A stretch of DNA of 64,000 nt from Stichopus chloronotus (Eukaryota > Echinodermata > Holothuroidea > Aspidochirotida > Stichopodidae): contig CM037840.1 of assembly GCA_021234535.1 (NCBI GenBank), positions 5,900,835-5,964,834 on the forward strand, read 5' to 3'. Under the pieces are notes generated by a model. That model was not told where the DNA came from and made no database searches. It saw only the letters and a program-made list of their open reading frames with translations. This document shows positions 51,501 to 60,299 of the stretch, piece by piece; positions within the stretch are counted from its first letter, which is position 1, and every line of letters starts with the position of its first letter. Position numbers and translations under genes: made by a program.

Positions 51501-52669
51501 CAACAAATGTAAACAGGCATGTTCAACAGAATTGTACCAAACTACAGTCTGTGCATTTGCTGAAGTTGATTGTAAATGGCAGTGCATGCAATATCTCTGG
51601 TATACCTTTAATTCATCTTGTCTTTGTCTTACAAACTATTCTTGAAGGTTTATAGATCTCAAGTCCGGAGCTGAGAATATAGTTGGAAAGGATGACAAAG
51701 ATGTCAACAAAATGTTACAGCTACTCTCCAGATTCTCTCTTGAAGATGCCAAGTCAATACCAAATGCAAAAGTATGTGACATATAGTGAATTGTGAAGTT
51801 CATAAAACCCTTATTCAATGGCCCCATTAACCTCTATATTATTACATCGAATGCAAAGTAAAAATACATTCTTATCCTTGATCCTCAGTCACAGACTTGA
51901 GACTTTAAAATTCCCACATCATCACATGATACAGCCTTATGTTAATGCTTTCATGGTAAACCGATCATAAAACCAAAATGGTAGTAAGTTGCTTTTGACT
52001 TCATATTGACAAATCTCTTCATCAAATATCTTTATATCAAGGGGATTTATATTCAAAAACATTGTGGACTGTGGTTTTGATATTTGCTGAACCATTCTTT
52101 TCCATGGAGTTCAGCCAATACTTGTGTTCCATACAACAGGACATAAAACTAACTACATTACATGTAAACACACATAATGATAATAGGTAATTGTTGGGTA
52201 TTTCCAGGCATCTTAAGTAGAACTGGGTGGTCAAGCTTAACCCTGTAATTTATTCAAATGACATAATTTCATTCGATTGAAATTTTCACCAAATCAGTTC
52301 AAAATCATGATAGGTTGTGCATGCTTCAATACAAATTGTGATTTATCACATGGTCTTGGACAATTGTAATACCAGCAAAACACTTGAATTTGATGGCAAC
52401 TTGAAAGTTAAAACATTTTTTTTATTTTCTTTTTTTTTTTAATGATTGATAGTTTGAAACAATCTCTGCTCCTTTTCATCTTACAGGAGAAACTTTGCCT
52501 TTTGGTGATGTCAATGCCGGCCAGTGATCTCCTCACAATCCCTTCGCAACAAGCACTGAAGTACGTGTTAGAGGAAATCCTGTGGGCATCACCTGAATCG
52601 CTCTCCCAGTGGCTGAACCATCGTAAAATACCGCTCATTCTACAACAGGAGCAGTTACTCACCCATTAG
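33392..52669 (+). CDS. Uncharacterised 686-aa protein, 13 exons
   Basis: Exons: 33392-33560, 35052-35272, 35746-35826, 37259-37426, 39768-39967, 40396-40566, 41195-41365, 42621-42742, 47959-48102, 50268-50421, 50670-50822, 51648-51771 and 52487-52669. They sum to 2061 nt with every junction in phase and GT/AG borders. The protein has no signal peptide or membrane span and looks cytosolic or nuclear. It has a basic aromatic N-terminal block ([33 protein letters not shown]), a charged helix near residues 265-315 ([10 protein letters not shown] then [20 protein letters not shown]), a serine-rich middle, a basic helix near 510-560 and a leucine-rich C-terminal helix pair ([20 protein letters not shown]). 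I do not recognise the family. A cilia- or testis-associated coiled-coil protein such as the CCDC60 group is a guess only. It is divergent to CAMSAP and convergent with SLC25A51. Confidence 0.85.
33561..35051. other. Intron 1 of the 13-exon gene
   Basis: No coding signal. It contains the TIR element at 34167-34913. Confidence 0.7.
34167..34913. mobile_element. MITE-like element with CAGGGATGA inverted ends and 5-bp target duplication
   Basis: Begins CAGGGATGA and ends TCATCCCTG, flanked on both sides by CATCT. Near both ends are TTGGTCGTCC words and the short palindrome GGTTGTCCAAAGGACAACC. It is 747 bp with no transposase ORF, so non-autonomous. The family is not certain: a 5-bp duplication does not suit hAT. 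Confidence 0.65.
35052..35272 (+). CDS. 13-exon gene, exon 2
   Basis: Acceptor TGTTTTCTCTCCAG, donor AAG/GTATAT. Starting here restores the frame from exon 1; starting after the earlier TTGCAG does not. Encodes [17 protein letters not shown] to VFDNCLNKK. Confidence 0.88.
35746..35826 (+). CDS. 13-exon gene, exon 3
   Basis: 27 codons, phase 0 both ends, donor AAG/GTAAGC. Encodes [20 protein letters not shown] and ILKKDRK. Confidence 0.8.
36298..36341. repeat. 44-bp near-perfect palindrome
   Basis: ATTTTCTCTTCAGCCAAGCA plus AA, followed directly by its reverse complement with one mismatch in 22 and no loop. Intron 3 of the 13-exon gene. Confidence 0.95.
37259..37426 (+). CDS. 13-exon gene, exon 4
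   Basis: 56 codons, phase 0 both ends, acceptor TTTTATTGTAG, donor TTG/GTGAGA. Acidic: [20 protein letters not shown]. Confidence 0.85.
38475..39613. mobile_element. 1.1-kb fold-back (inverted-repeat) element
   Basis: Ends are TACGGAAGCTTAAAAGTGCC and its reverse complement GGCACTTTTAAGCTTCCGTA, and the similarity continues inward (ATATCTTTGCCCC, TTGACAATTTTCTGCAAAAT). Flanking GAAAGC at 38469-38474 and 39614-39619 is a 6-bp target duplication. Each arm is itself a tandem series of ACAATTTTCTGCAAAATGTT separated by AAATGACAACTTATC-like spacers; the right arm is the reverse-complement series. There is no ORF. It lies in intron 4 of the 13-exon gene. Confidence 0.88.
39768..39967 (+). CDS. 13-exon gene, exon 5, ending inside a 44-bp minisatellite
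   Basis: Acceptor CTTCTTGACAG, donor GAGAG/GTATAA, phase 2 out. Encodes [20 protein letters not shown] through [11 protein letters not shown]. The last 20 bases and the donor belong to the first unit of a 44-bp tandem repeat. Confidence 0.85.
39948..40140 (+). repeat. 44-bp minisatellite spanning a splice donor
   Basis: Units start at 39948, 39992, 40036, 40080 and 40124, exactly 44 bp apart, with core CTTGAAAGGGAAAAAGAGAG then GTATAAAATGCATGGTGGGA. Unit 1 begins in exon 5 and contains its donor (39968). Unit 3 keeps an identical GAGAGGTATAAAATGC donor at 40056; the others are mutated. Confidence 0.93.
40396..40566 (+). CDS. 13-exon gene, exon 6
   Basis: Acceptor TTATTTTATGTAG, donor AG/GTAATG, phase 2 in and out. 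Encodes the helix [20 protein letters not shown] and [18 protein letters not shown]. Confidence 0.87.
41195..41365 (+). CDS. 13-exon gene, exon 7
   Basis: Acceptor CTCACTTCCAG, donor GTAAGT, phase 2 in and out. Serine/threonine/lysine-rich linker ending [10 protein letters not shown]. Confidence 0.85.
41690..42595. repeat. ~40-bp minisatellite GAATTAACATTGAATGGAGTTAATAGTCTG
   Basis: More than 20 degenerate units with ACATTGAATG, GTTAATAGTCTG and ACAATGTTAAG, ending just before exon 8 of the 13-exon gene. Confidence 0.9.
42621..42742 (+). CDS. 13-exon gene, exon 8
   Basis: Acceptor TTGATTTTGCAG, donor ACG/GTAACT, phase 1 out. Encodes [20 protein letters not shown] to NSVFPSNN. Confidence 0.85.
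44075..45020 (+). repeat. ~150-190-bp tandem repeat with AGGTCAAAGGTCA cores, block 1
   Basis: Units share GGAGGTCAAAGGTCATTTGG, GGGTCAACAGGGGTCAAA, GTAAACACGATATCTCAAGA, CTTGTACAGATCTCATA and CCCTATTGTTT. Perfect AGGTCAAAGGTCA occurs at 44385, 44541 and 44696. A TG microsatellite (44250-44275) and CTTTTTGATTCCTTGCCGAA mark a submodule. Confidence 0.9.
45502..45850. mobile_element. MITE-like element with TAAAGGGAAATAGGGCGTTT ends
   Basis: The left end TAAAGGGAAATAGGGCGTTT (45503) and right end AAACACCCTATTTCACTTTA (to 45850) are inverted with three mismatches in 20. It is about 350 bp without an ORF. It sits between the two AGGTCA blocks, and a second, deleted copy is at 11303. Confidence 0.7.
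46190..47215 (+). repeat. AGGTCA tandem repeat, block 2
   Basis: More diverged units of the same family as 44075-45020, including TAGGTCAAAGGTTATTTGGG at 46208 and a perfect AGGTCAAAGGTCA at 47168. ORFs across it are repeat artefacts. Confidence 0.88.
47490..47900. repeat. AT-rich minisatellite with ATTATATCACATATAATG core
   Basis: About ten irregular 35-45-bp units alternating TTTGTTTCAATTATATCACA and TATAATG, directly before exon 9 of the 13-exon gene. Confidence 0.85.
47959..48102 (+). CDS. 13-exon gene, exon 9
   Basis: Acceptor TATTGTTGCAG, donor CTG/GTAAGT, phase 1 in and out. Encodes [20 protein letters not shown] through SLTNEDA. Confidence 0.85.
48290..49330. repeat. ~150-190-bp dispersed/tandem repeat in intron 9
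   Basis: At least three diverged units share ACCAACATTG(C/T), ACGAGAGAATCTG, AGGAGAAGCATTTTGCA, TTTCATAAAATAGGCCATAGGG and AACACCCT at about 48300-48500, 49020-49220 and 49220-49330. Confidence 0.65.
49345..49428. repeat. (GGAT)n microsatellite
   Basis: About 17 GGAT units with a few substitutions, at the edge of the preceding repeat. Confidence 0.97.
49430..50267. other. Right part of intron 9 of the 13-exon gene
   Basis: AT-rich, nothing recognised. Confidence 0.6.
50268..50421 (+). CDS. 13-exon gene, exon 10
   Basis: Acceptor TTTGCTGCATTCAG, donor GAG/GTATGA, phase 2 out. Basic: [17 protein letters not shown], then [20 protein letters not shown]. Confidence 0.87.
50670..50822 (+). CDS. 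13-exon gene, exon 11
   Basis: Acceptor GTGGTTTCCAG, donor GTAAGT, phase 2 in and out. Encodes [20 protein letters not shown] to IKPSKW. Confidence 0.87.
51648..51771 (+). CDS. 13-exon gene, exon 12
   Basis: Acceptor ATTCTTGAAG (weak tract), donor GTATGT, phase 0 out. Encodes [20 protein letters not shown] and a leucine-rich helix. Confidence 0.82.
52487..52669 (+). CDS. 13-exon gene, terminal exon
   Basis: Acceptor TTTTCATCTTACAG, 60 codons then TAG. Encodes [20 protein letters not shown] and [21 protein letters not shown] possible ATTAAA poly(A) signal is at 53157-53162, weakly supported. Confidence 0.88.
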   Translation, partial: EKLCLLVMSMPASDLLTIPSQQALKYVLEEILWASPESLSQWLNHRKIPLILQQEQLLTH

Positions 52670-54590
52670 ATGGCATGTCAACAACAGAATTGAAACAAGC
52701 ATTCACGAACTTTTGATATTAACTTTATTGCAACTTCAAAAATAGTCAATGTTGATTTACATTGAACAGTTCTCGAGAATATTATTACAATATTGCAAAA
52801 CATGAAAAATATATTCAAATATTTCAATACCTTCATTGTAAGTATGAGTCCTGTTGTCATTTCCCACCGTATCATCAACACGACAAACTCGTGCCCATTA
52901 AGCGATATTGGAAGTTTCAATGAATTACAAAAAAAGTCTGAACATTTGGACATAAGAGAAGAGCAAAGAGTAAAATAGGGTTTGAGATGTCAGCATATAA
53001 GGGCAAGAAAAACAAAACAAGACAACAGAGAAGAGAAGAAGGAAAAAGTTTGTTTTGGATGAATCAACTGTCAGGTGAACACAGTAGATGTATAATGATA
53101 ATACATCTACTTGAATGAGATATATTGAAAGAGTTTGAAAGGTGATTGATTGACTCATTAAAGCTGCTCATGTGGCATCCATCTCTTCTTGATGTTACTA
53201 CTTAAACGGTACAGTATATTCTTTTGCATGTACTCCTGTATACAGAATAATGCTATGACATCAAAGCGGTATATATACAAATGCCCTACCGATGATTCAT
53301 TGTTACTCGCAAAGAGTGAACGTAAACTAGTAACGTTTGCAGAGAGTTATCTAGCAGAGATTGACGTCACGTGACATATTAATGAGTACACCAATCACCT
53401 TTAACAAAGCATTTTAAAAGGCAACAAGCAAACCAAACTTAGTTAGTTACCAATAACCCCAGATACATTGATATGATTGTGAAATCATAGTCTCGAGGTG
53501 ATGGTCAACTTGAAATACTTCCAATTTACGATGTACTGTAATACCAATGTCCACATCAGTTGAAGACTGTTTAACTGAGCATGCTAATTCTTGAAGTATC
53601 TGTAGTTGTAACAGTTACCCTTTGTGCATAGTTTACGATTGATATCACAGGGTTTTTGTTTTACTCTCTACCACTTTGAGAAACAAAACAAGATCTTATA
53701 ACTGTTTAATACTGCAGATGTATTGATTTTTAGCTGCACTCTAAACTAGCGAGGTCATGAATTAATCGCTATTAGATCCTTTGTTTGGGATGGGCCAAAC
53801 CTAGTGGTACATAGTTCAGTGGTATATGAGAGAGGGGAATAAGGGTAGGCTATGTCTCCAACCCTTTTGAAAATTTTGCTGTGACTGAATATCCTCAGAT
53901 CCAATTTGTTGCATCAAAAGTGTACAATACATGGCTCAAATACAGCAAAGGGTTCTCGTCAAGGCTTGAGAAATTAACAAAGTGTCCACAATGTGATATT
54001 TGTTGACTTCCACATTCAAGAAAAGCTCCGTGTTTCATCTTAATAATGTATACTTACCAATGCTATGTTAATATTAACCAATACTTCCGTCTTAATAACA
54101 TTATGTCTCCAGGACTATGCGACATATACTCCTACACAAGTTTGCACGACTGTAATGTAAAATTCAGCTCAATTACAGAACCATTCATATAAAATCATGT
54201 AAGATTTAGACCAGGCTTCCTCAATTAAATTTCATGAAGTGTCACATGTATGGCAGAATTATGGCGATGTAGTTTGCTGGCACTGATCGCCATCTCGGGG
54301 TGAGGTGTTTAAGTTTTCCTCTTCTCCTGTTACCCTTGAATATTTTTGTTTTACAGAAAGGGCTCAGATGCAATATAGTGCAAAGTTTGTTCCTTTCCCA
54401 GCCAAACTTTCCTACCAATGTTGAAGTTGTTGGTAAATTATATCAGGTTTGAGGGGACTTTCCTAATAGGCTGAGTATTTTTAATAAGAAAGTCAAAGGA
54501 CTTTGTGATTCCTTGCCAATATTAATGAAGACCACAGTATAACATGTACATACCAATTTTGAAATTCAAACACATTATCATTTTAGAGTG
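52670..54590. other. 3' flank of the 13-exon gene / intergenic
   Basis: No gene recognised. It contains a composite TGACGTCACGTGAC at 53362-53375. Confidence 0.55.
53362..53375. promoter_or_regulatory. CRE overlapping a palindromic CACGTG E-box
   Basis: TGACGTCA (CREB/ATF consensus) overlaps GTCACGTGAC (USF/MITF/TFE-type palindrome) by five bases. No adjoining promoter is identified. Confidence 0.35.
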
Positions 54591-54599
54591 TGTACTAAG

Positions 54600-56510
54600 C
54601 AGTTTTATATGTTTTCTGACCTCAGGTGACTTCAAATGAAATTTTACTTCCACCAAAATCAATGGGAATCACCCACTCACTATGACCAACCCACACAGTA
54701 AGTATGAAATTAGTCAAGGTTACGCTTCTTGAGGTACCGTATTTACAAGGTTTTCACAGTTTGACCTCTGATGACCTCAAAAACAATAGGGATCATCAAC
54801 TCACTATGAAACCTCTGGTGACCTCAAATGACCTTTGACTTCCACCAAAAAGAACTGGTGATAATCTACTCAATGTAACCAACCCGGCATCTACCAAGTA
54901 TGAGATCAGTCAAGGTTATCCATCTTGAGATACTGTGCTTATACACACATGCACACACACAACATCACCATCACATTGATTGCTTTTGTCTTTGGCAAGG
55001 AATCAAAAAGAGTTTTTTTTTCAATATTCTTGCAGTAATTATATTTGTGCCACTCCAAACCACATTGTATGAGTACCACCATTTGAAAGCCTGATTTAGA
55101 CCAATGTTCATTCAGCCATTGATACATAGTAATCAGTGACCACCAAAGTGCACTGCCACTGTAGGCCAAAGATACAAACGAAGGGAGTAAGCTACCAATT
55201 AGTCAAATAACAAAACAGAGTGAGGGTTAGTAAATTACTGAACAACTAAAGGTTGTCTTTGATCTCAGAATTGAAACTAAACAGTTGTCATAGAACACAG
55301 TCTATATACATATTCTATCCACTCCTAGCACACACTTCATATCTATAAATAGCAAACATGACATTAAGTTGACAGATTGTCAAATACCAATATAGGCATT
55401 TATATCAACTTAACATGTGTTCCACTGGTACAGTATATCTCTAGCTAGTGCCCTTGATCAGATCTAAGTCCAACACCTTTTAAAATAATAATTTCATCTT
55501 TATGAAATGCAACAAGACACTCACATGTAAAAGGAGAAAAAACAATGCACAAATGCATTGCGGTTTTGATGAGATCTGTACAAGCTTCCTGCCTCAAGAT
55601 CGTGTCTGTAAGGTTTCCACAATTTGCCCCATTTTGACCTTGAATAACCTTTGACCTCCACTAAAAACCAAGGGATTCTTGCACTCAATTGGATACTGAA
55701 CATGACATCTGTCAAAGCTTCCTTCTTGAGATACGATGTTTAAGAGAACTGCATAATGTGACCCTGTTGACCTCAAATGGCCTTTGACCTTCACAAAAGA
55801 CAATAGAATTCTTGTATATGAGATACACCTACATACTAAATATGATGTCTGTTCAAGCTTCCCATGTAGAGATATCATGTTTGAAATGACCTCTGACCTC
55901 CACCAAAAATAATAGGGTTCTTGTACTACATAAGACACATGTATCTACTAAAGATGAGATTTGTCCAAGCTTTCTTGCAACATTGTTTACAAGATTTTCA
56001 CAATTTGACCCCTGTTGTCCAGAATGACCTTCGACCTCCACCAAACACAATAGGGCTCTAGTGCTCAATGTGGTACACCAACATACTGTACCAAGTATGA
56101 GATTTGTCCAAGCTTCTGTTCTTGAGATACAGTATTTATGAGGTTTTCATGTTTTGACCTCCACCAAACACAACAGGACTCTTGTACTCAATGTGGTGCA
56201 CCTTCATACCAGTGTTTACGAGGTTTTCAAATTTTGACCCCTGTTGACCCCAAGTGACCTTGACCAAAACAATGAAGTTCTTGTACTCCATGAGATACAC
56301 TTACATACTATGAGATATGTCCATGCTTTCCTTCTTGAGATATTGTGTTTACAAGGTTTTCAAAATTTGACCCTTGTTGACCTTAAATAGACTTTGAACT
56401 CCACCACAATCGATAGGAATCTTGTACTTAATTTGGTACACCTGCTACCAAATATGAAATTTGTCCAAGATTCTTGAGATATCATTTTTACAAGAGAGGT
56501 GTCACAAACA
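54600..56510 (-). repeat. AGGTCA tandem repeat array in inverted orientation
   Basis: Same family as 44.1-47.2 kb read on the minus strand: AATGACCTTTGACTTCCACC, TTTGACCCCTGTTGACC, AAGCTTCCTTCTTGAGATAC. It also contains the shared module of ATCACCATCACATTGATTGC then TTGGCAAGGAATCAAAAAG. About a dozen units; all the DR1-like pairs seen carry one or more substitutions. Confidence 0.88.
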
Positions 56511-56519
56511 CACATACAC

Positions 56520-57225
56520 TTATACCGCCACATGATTACACAGGTTACGATTTCATCGAAACCAAAAACTCAGACGTCAGCAGGGTTGCCACTCAGGAGA
56601 GAGCAAATACTCCCTCATGAATGACTAGAACTACATATCCCCAGCCCCACACCCTGGTAATTGGCCTTTTAATTATGATGTAGAGTTCACCTCTCCAGTT
56701 TCATCCTTGTGTGCAGCTCTCCTAAAGAAGATGCAAGGTCAAATAGTCAAATGTAAGTGCATTTAACAATTAGTCTGATCTTCCCCTAAATATTTTCATC
56801 TTCCATTCAAGGATGTAAGGTTTATCACAATGAAGTTGGTGTCCAAGTATTAGACTGCCATAAAATTAATTGTACCCACACTGTTTGGCAGTTCTAGCAG
56901 AAACCCTTTATTTCACTTAAAAGAAGGAAATAATATTTAAGTGTGATACAGTTCTGTACCAATATCATGCACTTAGGTTCCTTTGTTAAACCAACATCAA
57001 AGGGAAAGAACATATCAATATTCCCCAAGATGGCATCAACAGCAGTTCTTTAGAACAACAGGTTATGCATGAATTCCATGCATAAGCCAACTGCTTTCTT
57101 TACAAACATTACCAGTACACAGACAGACAGAACAAGAGACAAACTGACAGACGGAATAACAGAGGGATAGACAGATAAATGGATGGATGAACAGACAGGA
57201 AGACAGACAGACAGGCAGGTGTTTC
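56520..57225. other. Intergenic DNA, no gene
   Basis: Nothing recognised except a GACAGACA/GGATGGAT simple-repeat patch at about 57118-57215. Confidence 0.55.
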
Positions 57226-58860
57226 TGCTTTAGAATGGCCTACATTCAGATCCTTCACAATTGTTACCCTTGTCAAAGAGGAAGTAACTGCAAAAGAAAA
57301 ACACAGGACCTATCGGGGTGGGGTCTAGCCTAGCCACCCTGCCGTATCCATGAACCTGGCAGGGATGCCCTGTTGCATCTGGTGATATGAGAGAGAAAAG
57401 GACTTCCCCCAAAAGGCTGGGAAGAAGCCAGACCGAAAGGTCCTCAAGATTGCAAATCAGGATCTTAGTGACGATCCTCTACAGTAGGCCAACAAGGAGG
57501 AGAATGCCCACCTCAGAATTGGAAACGGAGGAGAGAGAGATACAGTAGCACCCAATAATGGAAGATCCTCTTACTTTCACAAGGAATCTGCCTGACTCTC
57601 CAAGTTCACAGGACTGATGGCACTACTGTTAGAAGGAGAGAGCCTACACTGGACCACACTGGACTCAATGTCCCCAAGCAACCTGAGCCCTTCAAACCAT
57701 AGAGACAGATCCACCTTGGATTTAAATCCTTGATTCCTGACTACAGACAGGCTGGAGGGCTGGCTACCCTTGCATTCAGAAGACATACTCGGATGACAGG
57801 CCTCCCTGGCAAAGTCTGGATTGGCAGATGAAGACTGGGCTACGAGGCACCACAGAGAGGCCCTATAAGTACCTCTATATTAACTATGGCAGGCAGGCAG
57901 TCCAACAGCTCCTGGCCAAACCTGTGGACTTGGCTTGTTTCAAATGGTTTGAAACCCTAGCCACAGCAAAGAAATGGTCAGCTCTCCTATTCAGGCAAGA
58001 CAGAGATCTCCAAGTATCAAATCAAGACTGGAAAGATCTCTCATGCCATCTAACAATCCTTCAGCAGAGATGAGACTGGCTGAGCTGGGTAGCGCAAGGC
58101 ACCACATCAGGTATGTTAAAGACTCCAACCAGAGAAAATTAGAGGAAGTCCTCTAGTACCTCCACCAGGCAGCTCAACTCTGTATCGGATATCTACTTAG
58201 ATTGTTTTCATCTTCAAATGGCAAAGTTAATGAGGAGGAATAATAAGCAACTTCCAGACAATGGGCTCCAAATCTCAAAAAAAAAAAAACATAAGGCAGC
58301 TACTGCTGTTGTTAAGACCCTTGGTCAGGCTGATCTGCACCCAGCTTGCCAGGGTAGCGGTCAAATCTGTCACCTTCAAGAAGAAAAACCTAGTGTTGGC
58401 CATTCACTGGCCTTCTGAGGTATGAGATCCAGAATGTTATCACTGTCCAGTATAAGATTGGCCTTCTGAGGTATGAGATCCAGAATGTTATCACTGTCCA
58501 GTATAAGATTAAGTGGCACCAAAAGGTAGTGTAAAAAAAAATACCCGTACTCTTAGCATCGTAGATTGGAGTGCAGTTGTTGTGTCAAGACAGGTTAGTG
58601 AAAAGTATTTGCATTCATTGCATACAATTTCTCCTGCAAAAAATAAATTGGCCAAGCATTTTGATCCAAGCAAGACCCTCAGAAGGTATCACTAGGATCA
58701 AAATGTCACAACAACTTATATCCGGTAGCATACTCAAAAGATCAACGTTTGAGATGTGGGGTCAAGATTTGTTCTACATGCCACCGTACACTGACAGCAG
58801 AGGAGGGCAGTCTAGCGACCTGCTACATAAATGATCCAACTGACAGTCCAGTACAACTGG
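57226..58860 (+). pseudogene. Degraded coding-like segment, probable mobile-element remnant
   Basis: Base composition is clearly richer in GC than the flanks, and short plus-strand ORFs follow one another with frame breaks (an 81-codon ORF at 57828-58073 with YGRQAVQQLLAKPVDLACFK and KKWSALLFRQDRDLQ, then further pieces). An A run at 58278 and a 51-bp duplication add to the decay. DIRS-type or other retroelement origin is a guess; no diagnostic motif was found. Confidence 0.3.
58409..58510. repeat. Perfect 51-bp tandem duplication
   Basis: 58409-58459 (GGCCTTCTGAGGTATGAGAT to CAGTATAAGATT) is repeated without change at 58460-58510. Confidence 0.97.
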
Positions 58861-58869
58861 TCATCATGA

Positions 58870-59590
58870 TGTCACACTGTAAACTGTCCTTTTATTTACT
58901 ATCAGATCAGTAGGTTACAATGTAACTGTCTACTACAAAACTGATTATGAATGATTGCCTTTAAATCAGCAAAAACTTCCTCTTTGCCACAATAAAAGAA
59001 ATTACGCCCGATTATACCAATCCATCCAATCATGTGTCAAATAATTAAGTAATCAACATTTTGAAAATATGGTGATCATTTTGGCAAACTTTTAACTGCT
59101 GAATCTAAAACAATTGTATTAGCAGTATGAGTAAACATAGCTGAAAATCCAGGAGAGGAGGGGGGGTCATATCAATGACACTTGTGAATACACATCATGC
59201 ATGTTAACAATATATATACAAAGATAGAGGTTTATTATCAAATTTGGTCAAAAGATTAAGTTCAATGTTGGTGCCAATTTACTGAACCAAATCATTCCAA
59301 ACTATTAGTTTGAAACAGAATATTTAGTTGGCAATTTGGACTCCATTAATATATTTAAAGAACTGGTCCTTGACATTAAACTGTAAACATTAAACAAACT
59401 ACAGTACTTAGCACATTTCTATAGTATGCACCATTTTAATAGTGCATACTTCAAAGGCAGCTTGTTTCGTCCAAGTGAAGACATTATCAGGTTCTGATGA
59501 CATTATAAGTAAAATTGTATCTCTAAAATTAAGATGGCCACTAAAAAAATAGACCAATATGAGAGTTTAAGTTGCTGTCTAACAATACAG
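58870..59590. other. Intergenic DNA 3' of SLC25A51
   Basis: AT-rich, nothing recognised. Confidence 0.6.
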
Positions 59591-59593
59591 CTC

Positions 59594-59599
59594 TTTATT
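59594..59599 (-). terminator. SLC25A51: Poly(A) signal AATAAA of SLC25A51
   Basis: AATAAA on the minus strand about 190 nt after the stop codon, the first canonical hexamer in the 3' UTR. Confidence 0.6.
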
Positions 59600-59784
59600 A
59601 AATTGATTCAAAACACATGACATTCTAAGGTGAAAGGAAAATATGTTGCATTCGTAAATGTTCTTTTTCTTCATGCAGTAAATCTTCATGCTACGAGAGA
59701 TCATCAAATGAAGTGTCTGGTGACGCAGCTGATGGCATGTCCATGGCACCCTGCTGTAGTTTAGTTTGATGTTTATACTGAGCT

Positions 59785-60299
59785 TCATTCTTCCAAAACA
59801 TTTTTAAGTGTTTCATATGCTGCATTAATGATTCCCCATGATATTAATGCTCTGCTATAGTTTAAATGAACACCCATAAACATGTTTCTTAATTTGTAGT
59901 TTCTTTCTTTGTATATTTTTTTGAAAGTGTAGAAGAAAGATCTGAATTTTCCCCCAACTTTTGATTGCATCCTGGATTTAACGACGTTGACAGGGAACCA
60001 GACCGTGCTGATAAAAGCCCCAGTCACTGCACCACTGACAAAGTCATTTGTCACTTTTCCTGCTGACGTCTTTGCTTCTGGTAACCTAGATTTGACTTTC
60101 CCTCTCAGGCTAAAAAAGACTGCATTGCTAGGCCCATTGCGTAATAAAATGGCAGTTAAACCGCGGTAATATTCTCTTATACCATACATTCGCAAGATCC
60201 TGAAGGCGTGAGCTGTGTTGGAGAATTTATTGGCACGACGTTGATCTTGTAAAATTGTCTGTACTCTTTCAAAAGGAACCAAGATAGCCTCTGTTGTTC
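59785..60299 (-). CDS. SLC25A51: SLC25A51 exon 2
   Basis: 515 nt; acceptor CTCCCTCAACCTTACAG; encodes GTTEAILVPFERVQ through ETLKNVLEE and TGA. The ATG nearer the start of the longer ORF is intronic and is not the start codon. Confidence 0.95.
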
